Made by a program: the position numbers and the translations under genes. From Pseudomonas oryzihabitans (GTDB lineage Bacteria > Pseudomonadota > Gammaproteobacteria > Pseudomonadales > Pseudomonadaceae), in NCBI RefSeq assembly GCF_024652905.1, contig NZ_CP102429.1:124001-188000 (forward strand): a DNA stretch of 64,000 nt, written 5' to 3'. Shown piece after piece: positions 35,516 through 42,614 of this stretch; the stretch's first letter is position 1, and the number at the start of each line of letters is the position of its first letter. A model generated the notes under the pieces. That model had not been told where the DNA came from, did not search any database, and saw only the letters and a list, made by a program, of their open reading frames with translations.

Positions 35516-36169
35516 TCACGCCGCTGCGGCATCCAGTTCGCTGACAGCGGCTGCGGTTTGCTGGTCGAGGGCGTTCTCTTCGCCGACTTCGCCCACGGTG
35601 CGAGCGATCTCTGCGGCATCGGGACTTTTCCGCGCTTTGGCTCGAGCGTCGGTCGCCATGGCCTGCAGCTTGCGCACTACGCGCATGAGCTGGCGCTTAC
35701 GCTCGTTGCCCGTCATGTCGTTGCGATCAGAGGGCAGGACGCCGAGCAGCCAGGCCGTCTGGGCCTGCACCAGCATCTCATCGAAGCTCTGGATGATGTG
35801 GGCCAGGCGCATGATGAGAGGGGTCGAGATCGTGAAGGTGAACGTAGCCGCGTTGTCGTACCGAGCAACCATCCCTTCTTGGCCAGCGGCCTTCAGGATG
35901 GCCACGAAGCGATCGCGCTCGTCACTGATCTCTTTTTCGAGCTTGAGGATCAGGCTTTCCACGGCCTTCATCACGTCGGCATGGCTGAACGCGTTGTTCC
36001 GGTGTGCGAGGGCACGGGCGATAACGTCTACGGTGTAGAGCGCGCGCGCGGCCCCTTCGAAACAGCGGCGATGAACCTGCTGCGCTTGTTCGGTTTTGAG
36101 TACGTATTGGGACTGCAGCGTCGGGGCGGAATAGCTTCCTTGGGGTTTGAAATCGCTTCCGTTGGCCAT
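35516..36169 (-). CDS. DUF1845/AcaB-like regulator
   Basis: 217 residues from ATG 36169, with AAGGAG 6 nt upstream. All-helical and soluble. It resembles the DUF1845 family: a central ATFTFTISTPLIMRLAHIIQSFDEM segment with a following basic helix (GNERKRQLMRVVRKLQ). That family includes AcaB, a transfer regulator of IncC plasmids, and conserved ICE proteins. Its location, divergent from the leader-rich block and convergent with traN, suits a regulator of either. Family assignment is by pattern only. Confidence 0.55.
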   Translation of the reverse strand: MANGSDFKPQGSYSAPTLQSQYVLKTEQAQQVHRRCFEGAARALYTVDVIARALAHRNNAFSHADVMKAVESLILKLEKEISDERDRFVAILKAAGQEGMVARYDNAATFTFTISTPLIMRLAHIIQSFDEMLVQAQTAWLLGVLPSDRNDMTGNERKRQLMRVVRKLQAMATDARAKARKSPDAAEIARTVGEVGEENALDQQTAAAVSELDAAAA

Positions 36170-36389
36170 GGTCGGCTCCTTGGGTTGGGGAGCTTCTACC
36201 ATAAGGTGGCCATCGCCCAGGCCAGGGCCAATTCACCCCGGTGGAGGGAGCGGATTAGGGGGTTTACAGGTGTAGTGGCACAGCGATATTCTGGAGTCTA
36301 CTTCGCCCAAGCATGTCGCTTGTGTGTCGTACCCCCTGATTCCATCAGGCGGGTCTATGTGTAGCTGGTCACTCTACTAGCACTATCTG

Positions 36390-36410
36390 GTCACGATTCG
36401 CGGTCGTGAC
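36390..36410. promoter_or_regulatory. Operator-like inverted repeat
   Basis: GTCACGA (36390-36396) and TCGTGAC (36404-36410) form a perfect 7-bp dyad with a 7-nt spacer, just upstream of the first gene of the leader-rich block and in the intergenic space shared with the DUF1845-like gene. Likely a regulator site for one or both directions. Confidence 0.45.
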
Positions 36411-36414
36411 TAAT

Positions 36415-36475
36415 CCCAAAAGGGTTTCTATCCCTTTTGGGATGGAGGCCCTTTTTTTCTTGGAGGCCTCCATTC
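36415..36475 (+). promoter_or_regulatory. Two-hairpin leader of gene 36476 (A/T-rich H1 variant)
   Basis: H1: CCCAAAAGGG/CCCTTTTGGG, 10 bp, loop 7 nt. H2: ATGGAGGCC/GGCCTCCAT, 9 bp, with TTGGA at the end of the loop and the Shine-Dalgarno running into the 3' arm. The start codon is 2 nt after H2. First copy of the family. Confidence 0.8.
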
Positions 36476-36610
36476 ATGAAGAAGTTGATCCTTTGCATCG
36501 CTATCGCGTTTGCCTTCGTGCAATACGTTGTAGTCCCGTCTATACAGTCGTCCCCTGCTGCCAATCAGATCCGCGCGCACCATCAAGCGCTCGAGGAGGC
36601 TGGCAAATGA
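36476..36610 (+). CDS. Short secreted or anchored peptide
   Basis: 44 residues, not detectable by long-ORF criteria but preceded by a full two-hairpin leader and GGAGG. MKKLILCIAIAFAFVQYVVV is a signal or anchor segment, followed by about 24 polar residues ending LEEAGK. Its stop overlaps the next start (ATGA). Unknown function. Confidence 0.6.
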   Translation: MKKLILCIAIAFAFVQYVVVPSIQSSPAANQIRAHHQALEEAGK

Positions 36611-36918
36611 AACTGATTCCATACCTTCTGGTTCTGGCTTTCATCTGGGGTCTGTATCGTCTTTTCAAAAATCGCTCGAAAGCACCTGAACGTCAGGAGC
36701 CTACGATCGCCTTGCGAGAAGACATCGACGTCAAGCTTGAGTCGCCGCTCTCGGCCGCTCCAGCAAAAGCAGCACCTGCCCTTGTGATTGACCCGCCTGT
36801 TTCTGAACAGCCTCGGCTGCGCGGAGCTACGCGTGTCAGTTCTCTGCCGCCAGCAGTCGACTACTCGGAATACGAGTCGCCGGCCTGGCAGCGTAGCGGC
36901 AAGCCGCTCAGTTTCTGA
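36607..36918 (+). CDS. Single-pass membrane protein, unknown
   Basis: 103 residues. A GAGGAGG site lies just upstream inside the previous gene. One N-terminal helix (MKLIPYLLVLAFIWGLYRLF) is followed by a basic stretch and a Pro/Ala-rich cytoplasmic tail. Translationally coupled to the 44-residue peptide, so they may form a small membrane pair. Confidence 0.6.
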   Translation: MKLIPYLLVLAFIWGLYRLFKNRSKAPERQEPTIALREDIDVKLESPLSAAPAKAAPALVIDPPVSEQPRLRGATRVSSLPPAVDYSEYESPAWQRSGKPLSF

Positions 36919-36925
36919 GCCGTGG

Positions 36926-37016
36926 ACTGCCCCTCCGGGGGCAGTGCTGCATGGACCTCCCTTGCGGGTGGTCCACCCAAGCGCCCCTGAAGAACGGGCG
37001 TTTCGGTGGACCACCC
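36926..37016 (+). promoter_or_regulatory. Leader with mutually exclusive hairpins before gene 37033
   Basis: First stem ACTGCCCC/GGGGCAGT (36926-36945). Then GGGTGGTCC (36966-36974) can pair either with upstream GGACCTCCC (36953-36961, one mismatch) or, as part of GGGTGGTCCACC (36966-36977), with downstream GGTGGACCACCC (37005-37016, 12 bp). The second form also encloses CGCCC/GGGCG. This is an attenuator-like arrangement unlike the other leaders. Confidence 0.55.
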
Positions 37017-37032
37017 GACGAGGATTTCCACC

Positions 37033-37224
37033 ATGCGACTGAATGTACAAGCCATCTATGAAGTGGATAGTCGGGAGCTACACCTCGGCGAGAAGTCGGT
37101 ACCTGTACCTGACCATATCGCCGAGACTGTAGACCCGGACGCCTTGGACCTGCGCCGACTAGCGCGCTGGGCCAAGTCGATAGGACTGATCGCCGCGACC
37201 GCGCATGTGGCGGTTTGTCCTTGA
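37033..37224 (+). CDS. Small unknown protein
   Basis: 63 residues (MRLNVQAIYEVDSRELHLG...). ATG 37033 is chosen because GAGGA lies 8 nt upstream; an in-frame ATG at 37006 lies inside a hairpin arm. No TM or signal. It is followed directly by a strong terminator, so it ends the first transcription unit of the block. Confidence 0.55.
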   Translation: MRLNVQAIYEVDSRELHLGEKSVPVPDHIAETVDPDALDLRRLARWAKSIGLIAATAHVAVCP

Positions 37225-37235
37225 TCCCGCAATAG

Positions 37236-37266
37236 CCGAGGGGAGTCACTCCCCTCGGAAGCTTTT
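37236..37266 (+). terminator. Intrinsic terminator before the ssb unit
   Basis: CCGAGGGGA (37236-37244) and TCCCCTCGG (37250-37258) pair over 9 bp with loop GTCAC, then AAGCTTTTCCC with four T. It separates the unit ending at 37224 from ssb. Confidence 0.75.
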
Positions 37267-37360
37267 CCCGCCTGGCCTTGTATCGAGCCCAGCCGGAAGG
37301 AGCTTCTCCTGCCCAGACCATGACTTTCGAGCACCCTCTGCAGGGCGCTTGATTGCAGCA

Positions 37361-37448
37361 GCTGAACTGTTTCCGTCAGCACCTCCCTTCCACCCTGCGG
37401 GGCTTCTTCCCCATAGGGGCAAGGCGCCTCGGTTATCGGAGATTTCTC
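37361..37448 (+). promoter_or_regulatory. Extended leader of ssb
   Basis: Extra hairpin GCTGA/TCAGC (37361-37380), then H1 CCCT-GGGG/CCCC-AGGG (37393-37418), then a weak H2 around CCTC...GGAG ending 8 nt before the ATG. H2 is weaker than in other copies. Confidence 0.65.
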
Positions 37449-38030
37449 ATGGCTCGTGGCGTCAACAAAGTCATCCTCGTCGGCAACGCCGGTGCGGACC
37501 CTGAAACCCGTTACATGCCCAACGGCAATGCCGTAACCAACGTCACCCTGGCCACCAGCGAAAGCTGGAAGGACAAGCAGACCGGGCAGCAGCAAGATCG
37601 AACGGAATGGCACCGCGTCGTGTTCTTCGGCCGCTTGGCCGAGATCGCCGGCGAGTACATCCGTAAAGGCTCCCAGGTCTATGTCGAAGGCACGCTTCGC
37701 ACGCGCAAATGGCAAGGGCAGGACGGCCAGGATCGCTATACCACCGAGGTAGTCGTCGACATCAACGGCAATATGCAGTTGCTCGGCGGCCGCAGCAATG
37801 GCGCTGCCCAGGGCGGTGACTACGACGATCAGCAGAGCGCACCAGCGCCCCAACGATCGCCGCGGTCACAGCAGGCACCGGCGTCTTCGGCGCCGGCGAA
37901 TGATCGGCCGCAGCAAGCACCGCGGCCGCAGCAGCAGCCTCGTCCTCAGCAGCAACCAACCCCAGGAGATTACGACTCGTTCGACGACGACATCCCGTTC
38001 GCGAAAGTGCCGTATCTCTGCATGCTGTAA
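37449..38030 (+). CDS. ssb: Single-stranded DNA-binding protein
   Basis: 193 residues. The ATG at 37449 ([22 protein letters not shown]) is the standard SSB start; an ORF start 96 nt upstream would run through the leader. The OB fold spans residues 1-110 ([37 protein letters not shown]). A Gln/Pro/Ala-rich linker and an acidic tip DSFDDDIPF follow. The canonical tip (DDDIPF) is followed by seven extra residues, AKVPYLCML, which is unusual as the tip normally ends the protein. Next to recT and an exonuclease, it serves recombination and single-strand entry during transfer. Confidence 0.93.
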   Translation: MARGVNKVILVGNAGADPETRYMPNGNAVTNVTLATSESWKDKQTGQQQDRTEWHRVVFFGRLAEIAGEYIRKGSQVYVEGTLRTRKWQGQDGQDRYTTEVVVDINGNMQLLGGRSNGAAQGGDYDDQQSAPAPQRSPRSQQAPASSAPANDRPQQAPRPQQQPRPQQQPTPGDYDSFDDDIPFAKVPYLCML

Positions 38031-38046
38031 CGCTTCAATCCAATAA

Positions 38047-38098
38047 CCCTTGCGGGCGTCTCCCGCTCGGGGGACCTCCGCATCCTCACCGGAGGTTC
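38047..38098 (+). promoter_or_regulatory. Two-hairpin leader of recT-like gene
   Basis: H1 CCC-GCGGG/CCCGC-GGG (38047-38071). H2 GGACCTCC/GGAGGTTC (38072-38098), 8 bp including G-U, holds the GGAGG. ATG 2 nt downstream. Confidence 0.8.
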
Positions 38099-38100
38099 AC

Positions 38101-39228
38101 ATGTCCCGTTCTATCCAATCCCAGAACACTCAGCAGGTAACCCAGCGCGATCAACAGGCGCAGGATCTGCTCAGCGGTATCGAGGCGGAATGCATCCAGA
38201 TCGTCACCCGTTCGCAGAGCGGGGTGAACTGGGCGCAGGAGGCGTTGTTTGCCTACCACGCCATGCTGTCCAACGAAACGCTGATGAAGTGCGCAATCAA
38301 CAACAAGCTCAGCTTCAAGCTTGCGATGCAGCAGATCGCAGCGACAGGGCTGACGCTCAATCCCACCGAAAAGATGGCCTTCCTGGTTCCCCGCCAGGGC
38401 AAGGTGATCGCTGACGTTTCGTTCCGCGGTTTGATCAAGGTGGCCACCGACAGCCGCGCTGTCGATATGGTGGTGGCGGAGGTCGTCTACAGTGGCGATC
38501 GCTTCATCTACCGAGGTGCGACTGCCGAGCCTGAGCATGTCTTCGACCCGTTCCTCGACGTGAGCGAGCGCGGGACGTTTCGCGGCGTCTACACCACCGC
38601 CTACCTGGCAACAGGACGGGTCATGGTGAAGGCGATGCGGGCGGCGGATGTGTTCAAAGCACGGGACATGTCGGCGGCCTGGACCTCTCAAGGTCCTGGT
38701 AAACGCGGTCCCTGGGAGACGCACTTCGAGGCGATGGCGATCAAGACCGGTATCAAGTCAGCGCGCAAGTATTGGCCAACGACCAACCCGGTGCTCGACC
38801 AGGTCATCGATTACCTCAACACCGAAGGTGAGGAGGGGATCGCTGGCACACCGCTGAGCGCTCTGGACGGTTTGGCCAACGCGTCGATGGTGCAGGCGTC
38901 CGCGCCGGTACCGCAGGCGGAAGGCGGCAACGTCTATGACCACGTCGGCGACCAGCCGCATGATCGTCGCCAGCAGGAGACGGTCAATGAGCAGGTTCCA
39001 CGCGAGCAGCCCGGTCGCACCCAGGTGCAGCCGGCCGCCCAAGCTACTTCTGGCCAAGGACGTGAGGTGACGCGCGAGCGAATCCATAGCGTCTGCGATC
39101 GCGCTGCACGAACCCGCAGCTGGGAAGGGGCCTGTTCCTGGGCAGAGCAAAACCTCACGGGTGATGCCCTGACCTATGCACTGGGTCTTTTCAAGCAGAG
39201 GCAAGCCGCGCAAGCACAGGCGGCGTAG
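38101..39228 (+). CDS. RecT/Bet-family single-strand annealing protein
   Basis: 375 residues. The RecT core is clear: ALFAYHAMLSNETLMKCAINN, SFKLAMQQIAATGLTLNPTEKMAFLVPRQGKV, then DVSFRGLIKVATDSRAV and a C-terminal MAIKTGIKSARKYWP. It anneals complementary single strands and pairs with the 5'-3' exonuclease that follows, as in lambda Red and in the bet-exo pair of SXT/IncC. The C-terminal 120 residues are a variable Gln-rich linker and a small helical domain. Confidence 0.88.
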   Translation: MSRSIQSQNTQQVTQRDQQAQDLLSGIEAECIQIVTRSQSGVNWAQEALFAYHAMLSNETLMKCAINNKLSFKLAMQQIAATGLTLNPTEKMAFLVPRQGKVIADVSFRGLIKVATDSRAVDMVVAEVVYSGDRFIYRGATAEPEHVFDPFLDVSERGTFRGVYTTAYLATGRVMVKAMRAADVFKARDMSAAWTSQGPGKRGPWETHFEAMAIKTGIKSARKYWPTTNPVLDQVIDYLNTEGEEGIAGTPLSALDGLANASMVQASAPVPQAEGGNVYDHVGDQPHDRRQQETVNEQVPREQPGRTQVQPAAQATSGQGREVTRERIHSVCDRAARTRSWEGACSWAEQNLTGDALTYALGLFKQRQAAQAQAA

Positions 39229-39239
39229 CCCAAACCCAA

Positions 39240-39291
39240 CCCTAACGGGGCCTCATCCCCGTTGGGGCTGGGGTCCCTCCTAACCTGGAGG
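39240..39291 (+). promoter_or_regulatory. Two-hairpin leader of YqaJ exonuclease gene
   Basis: H1 AACGGGG/CCCCGTT (7 bp) extended by CCC/GGG (39240-39266). H2 CCTCC/GGAGG (39276-39291). The pairing covers the whole Shine-Dalgarno; ATG follows 5 nt later. Confidence 0.8.
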
Positions 39292-39296
39292 TGATG

Positions 39297-40310
39297 ATGA
39301 ATATTGTCGACTTGCGCCAGCGCACGCCGGAATGGCACGCCTGGCGCCGGCAGGGCATCACGGCGACCGCGACAGCGGTCATCCTGGGCCAGCATGTGGA
39401 AAAGACGCGCTGGCGGTTGTGGGCCGAGCTCACCGGCCGTGTAGCGCCGCTGGACCTGTCCATGATTCCGCAGGTCCGGCTTGGCATCCTGCATGAGCCG
39501 TACGCGGTCGCCTGGTTCGAGGAGCGGTACAAGACCACGCTCCTGCCGCTATGCGGCGAGTGCGCGACGTTTCCGCTTCTTCGCGCCAGCTTCGATGGCG
39601 TCGACGACGACGGCTGCCCGGTCGAGGTGAAGGTCCCCTCGGACAAGAACTTCGACCTGGTGCTGGAGCAGGGCGAGAAGAGCGAGCCCTACCGGCTCTA
39701 TTGGTGGCAGGTACAGCACCAGATTGCGGTGGCTGGCTCTGCCAGGGGCTATCTCGTGTTTTACAGCACGACCCGACAGCCCCTGGTGTTCGAGATCCGT
39801 CGCGATCCGGACACCATCGAGCTCATCAAGCAGCAGGCGCAGTTGTTCTGGGAGTTGGTGGTCAGCGAGAAGGAACCTGAGAAGGATCCTCAGCGCGACT
39901 ATTTCACCCCGGTCGACGGTGCCCTGGCGCGCTGGGCAGCGACGGCGCAGCAGGTACGCGACGTCGATGCCTTGGCGAGCACGCTGCAGGAACAGCTGAA
40001 AGCCCTGAAGGGCCAACGCGAAGCCCTGCAGGCGGATCTGGTCGAGCAGATGGGCGGGTACATGCTGGCAGAAGCGGAGGGCGTTCGCGTCGTCCGCTAC
40101 CAGCAGGCCGGCAACATGCGGTGGAAGGATCTCTTCGAGAGCCGAAAGCTGCAGGCGACTGAGGAGGAGCGTCAGCGTTTCCGGCAGGCACCCTCTGAGC
40201 GGGTCCGGATCACCCTCGATTCGGATCACCCAATCACGACTGCCGCGCTGGAGGCCATGAGGCTTCCATCGGTTGACCAGGAGACGGAATCTCAGGCATT
40301 TTGCCTGTGA
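39297..40310 (+). CDS. YqaJ/lambda-Exo family 5'-3' exonuclease
   Basis: 337 residues from ATG 39297 (5 nt after GGAGG; an ATG at 39294 is also possible). PD-(D/E)XK motifs: RLGILHEPYAVAWFEE, then ASFDGVDDDG...PVEVKVPS (D and E-x-K) and WWQVQHQIAVAG. It should resect dsDNA to give RecT a substrate. The C-terminal third is a coiled-coil and beta region (LQEQLKALKGQREALQADL). Same operon as ssb/recT. Confidence 0.88.
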   Translation: MNIVDLRQRTPEWHAWRRQGITATATAVILGQHVEKTRWRLWAELTGRVAPLDLSMIPQVRLGILHEPYAVAWFEERYKTTLLPLCGECATFPLLRASFDGVDDDGCPVEVKVPSDKNFDLVLEQGEKSEPYRLYWWQVQHQIAVAGSARGYLVFYSTTRQPLVFEIRRDPDTIELIKQQAQLFWELVVSEKEPEKDPQRDYFTPVDGALARWAATAQQVRDVDALASTLQEQLKALKGQREALQADLVEQMGGYMLAEAEGVRVVRYQQAGNMRWKDLFESRKLQATEEERQRFRQAPSERVRITLDSDHPITTAALEAMRLPSVDQETESQAFCL

Positions 40311-40317
40311 GGATGAG

Positions 40318-40335
40318 GGGGCGCGAAAGCGCCCC
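40318..40335 (+). terminator. Terminator-like hairpin after the exonuclease gene
   Basis: GGGGCGC (40318-40324), loop GAAA, GCGCCCC (40329-40335), followed by TGTCTCTTG. A tight tetraloop stem with a poor T-run; likely ends or weakens the ssb-recT-exo unit. Confidence 0.6.
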
Positions 40336-40428
40336 TGTCTCTTGCCTGGAACGTTGCGGTAAACCTCCGGTTTACCAGAGCTTTCCCGAATCTGTTCTCT
40401 GGCTATGCGGCCCGAGAGCGATAACGCA

Positions 40429-40520
40429 GCTGTGCGTCTTCACAGCAATCATTGAAACCCTACAGGGGCCACCACGCCCCGTAGGGGAGTGGTGCGCCTC
40501 CAACTCACTGGAGATTCACC
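40429..40520 (+). promoter_or_regulatory. Extended leader of CobS-like gene
   Basis: Extra hairpin GCTGTG/CACAGC (40429-40446). H1 CCCTAC-GGGGC/GCCCC-GTAGGG (40458-40486, one bulged A). H2 GGTG-CTCC/GGAG-CACC (40491-40520) with a 3x3 internal loop; it sequesters GGAG and ends at the ATG. Confidence 0.82.
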
Positions 40521-41570
40521 ATGAACCTTACCCCTTGCGTCCCGATGTCCGCCTACGGTGTTACTGGTACGAACGCTGACACTATGTCGCCTGCGTTCGC
40601 CGCCGAGAATCACCCGCTACTCGACCTGGTACCCAAGCACAACGCGCAATTCCTGTTCCGCACTGAACTGCGCATGCCCGTGATGAACTTCCTGACAGCG
40701 TCGGGCGGTGACTCGCTGGCACTCGTAGGCCCTACCGGCGCCGGTAAAACGTCCGTCGTTGAGCAGATCGCGGCGCGGATGCGGTACCCACTGCGCAAGG
40801 TCAATGCCCACTCCCGCATGGAAATGCCGGAGCTCATTGGTCAGATGTCGTTGCAGTGTGATCCTGTCACCGGTGATCAGCAGACCGTGTTCGCGCACGG
40901 GCCGCTGGCGCTGGCGATGAAAGAGGGCAGCATCTTCCTCCTGGATGAAGCTGACTTCCTGGATCCGGCTGTCATGGCCGGCCTCAACGCGGTATTGGAA
41001 GGCGGCGCCCTGGTGCTGGCCGAAAACCGTGGTGAGGTCATCGTGCCGCATCCCAACTTCCGCTTCATCATCACCTGCAACACGCGGGGTCAAGGTGATG
41101 AGACGGGCCTCTACACAGGTACCTTGTCCCAGAACCTTGCGTCCTGGGATCGGTACCGCATGCTGGAAGTCTCCTACCTGACCAAGGAGGAGGAGCTCGC
41201 GGTTCTGCAGGCGACGCTGCCCCAGGTCGATGCGACGATCCTGAGCACCATGATCGATGTGGCCAATGGAGTGCGTCAGCAGTTCATCGGCAATCCCGAC
41301 CAGGCGCTTAAGGCTGGCCAAGCGGGGCTCACGGTCACCTTCTCGACGCGGACCCTGCTGCGCTGGGCCCGTATCGCGACGACCTACAGCACCGCTGCCA
41401 GCAAGCAAGCGAACTTCCCGTTCGCCTGCCCTCTGGCGCAGGCGCTGCGCGAGGCACTGACCAACCGGACGGACAAGCCCATGCGACTGGTGATCCATAC
41501 CATCGCGAAGGACAAGTTCGGCGCGGCCTGGGCAAATGATCCTGTCGTTCCATCGGTAGTTAAACCGTGA
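40521..41570 (+). CDS. CobS/MoxR-like AAA+ ATPase
   Basis: 349 residues. Walker A GPTGAGKTSVVEQIAARM (about 69-86), Walker B SIFLLDEADFLDP (about 137-149), sensor FRFIITCNTRGQGDETG, and arginine-rich C-terminal helices. It resembles CobS and other MoxR-type ATPases, which act with VWA-domain partners to remodel proteins. Here the partner is the CobT-like protein at 43878. No cobalamin pathway is present, so cobalt chelation is unlikely; SXT/IncC elements carry the same set beside bet-exo. Confidence 0.85.
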   Translation: MNLTPCVPMSAYGVTGTNADTMSPAFAAENHPLLDLVPKHNAQFLFRTELRMPVMNFLTASGGDSLALVGPTGAGKTSVVEQIAARMRYPLRKVNAHSRMEMPELIGQMSLQCDPVTGDQQTVFAHGPLALAMKEGSIFLLDEADFLDPAVMAGLNAVLEGGALVLAENRGEVIVPHPNFRFIITCNTRGQGDETGLYTGTLSQNLASWDRYRMLEVSYLTKEEELAVLQATLPQVDATILSTMIDVANGVRQQFIGNPDQALKAGQAGLTVTFSTRTLLRWARIATTYSTAASKQANFPFACPLAQALREALTNRTDKPMRLVIHTIAKDKFGAAWANDPVVPSVVKP

Positions 41571-42031
41571 CGCTCTACTTTGCGCTGGCCCCCGCGGACC
41601 AGAACGAGTTCGAGCAGGCGAATACGCAGTGGTGGGCTGGCCAGGCATTGTCTGGCTTGAGCGCTGCTGCGGCATCTCTCGGAATCTCCGGCGCCTTCGA
41701 GGCTGTGCAGGCTTCCTTCGGGAAGCTTGCCGCGGGCTCGGTGGATCCGGAGTACGAGGTCGAAAAGGTTGTGATGCTCATTGCACTCAAGGTAGCTCTG
41801 GAGGAGCCGTCGAATCTGACCCTGTCAGACGATACCGGCGCCACATTGGAGCCCGCTCGGCCGGATGGCTGGGACCTGGTGCTGCAGCGCGTCTGCAACC
41901 TCACCGATGCGTCGATGCCGAAATGGCGTGATGCCCTGGTTACCCTGGGCGTTATGCCGCGGCCGATGGATCTTTCGAGCCTTGTGGTCGCCGATACGGC
42001 TGCTTCAGGCGAGACGTCCTTCTGCTTTTAA
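41567..42031 (+). CDS. Unknown protein coupled to CobS-like ATPase
   Basis: 154 residues from a GTG start overlapping the ATPase stop (GTGA), with no leader of its own. Soluble, largely helical; acidic; no recognised motif. Tight coupling suggests it works with the ATPase. Confidence 0.6.
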   Translation: MTLYFALAPADQNEFEQANTQWWAGQALSGLSAAAASLGISGAFEAVQASFGKLAAGSVDPEYEVEKVVMLIALKVALEEPSNLTLSDDTGATLEPARPDGWDLVLQRVCNLTDASMPKWRDALVTLGVMPRPMDLSSLVVADTAASGETSFCF

Positions 42032-42032
42032 A

Positions 42033-42084
42033 CCACCCTGGCGGGGCCATCCCGCTGGGGTGGCCTCCGTCCCTTACGATGGAG
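42033..42084 (+). promoter_or_regulatory. Two-hairpin leader of gene 42092
   Basis: H1 CCACCC-GCGGG/CCCGC-GGGTGG (42033-42063, symmetric TG/TG internal loop). H2 CTCC/GGAG (42065-42084). ATG 7 nt after GGAG. Confidence 0.78.
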
Positions 42085-42091
42085 CGATGCA

Positions 42092-42418
42092 ATGCAACTG
42101 AACCTCACCAAGTCGATCGAGCTGTCCAATGCCCACGTCACGCAGGAAGACTTCCTGCTTCTGGACCGGATGGCCGCCGACTATCGCGACACCCTCAAGA
42201 CCAACGACACGCTCGTGCCAGCGGTGCTCGAGACCCGCGATGGCTATGTCATCTGCATCGGTAGCGTGACTATCGAAGGTCTCATCGAAGCCGGCGCATC
42301 GAAAGCCTTCAAGGACATCCTGGACTACTGCCAGAATGCCCATGACGGCGCGATCATGTACCTGGCGTTCGACCGCGACGCTGAAGTCGAGGACGATCTG
42401 CCCACGTTTGACTGGTGA
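42092..42418 (+). CDS. Unknown conserved small protein
   Basis: 108 residues (MQLNLTKSIELSNAHVTQED...). Soluble alpha/beta with an acidic end (DAEVEDDLPTFDW). The opening is reminiscent of the DUF5983 family, but this is only a resemblance. A terminator-like hairpin follows, closing the CobS-like unit. Confidence 0.55.
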   Translation: MQLNLTKSIELSNAHVTQEDFLLLDRMAADYRDTLKTNDTLVPAVLETRDGYVICIGSVTIEGLIEAGASKAFKDILDYCQNAHDGAIMYLAFDRDAEVEDDLPTFDW

Positions 42419-42421
42419 ATA

Positions 42422-42437
42422 GGGGCCTTCGGGCCCC
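42422..42437 (+). terminator. Terminator-like hairpin
   Basis: GGGGCC (42422-42427) and GGCCCC (42432-42437) with a TTCG tetraloop; few T residues follow (GTTCTCT). It lies 3 nt after the stop at 42418. Confidence 0.5.
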
Positions 42438-42451
42438 CGTTCTCTGAGCCC

Positions 42452-42479
42452 GATTTGCTATAGTCGGCTATAGCAAATC
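42452..42479. promoter_or_regulatory. Perfect 12-bp dyad with TATAG arms
   Basis: GATTTGCTATAG (42452-42463), spacer TCGG, CTATAGCAAATC (42468-42479). The sub-sequence GCTATAGTCGG recurs at 49955-49965, also after a terminator and ahead of an extended leader. TATAGT could be a -10 element, with the dyad as operator. Confidence 0.5.
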
Positions 42480-42491
42480 CGGTTCTCGGCC

Positions 42492-42611
42492 GCCTCCATG
42501 TGGAGGCAGCTGCGAAGTGCCAGCTGGGCACTCAAAACACCAGCAGCTCATCTCAAACCCAATGGGGGTCTCTCCCCATCGGGGAAGACTCCCGCCCAAA
42601 CCGGAGTCTTC
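42492..42611 (+). promoter_or_regulatory. Extended leader of DUF3150-like gene
   Basis: Hairpin GCCTCC/GGAGGC (42492-42507). Extra hairpin GCTGG/CCAGC (42523-42544). H1 CCC-ATGGGG/CCCCAT-GGG (42558-42583). H2 GAAGACTCC/GGAGTCTTC (42584-42611), a perfect 9-bp stem containing GGAG. Confidence 0.82.
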
Positions 42612-42614
42612 ACC

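Noticed and set aside
42452-42479. 12-bp dyad as an integron attC or phage attachment site
   Set aside because: No integrase gene, no core-site motifs, and a partial copy at 49955 at an equivalent position relative to a terminator and leader points to a promoter or operator.
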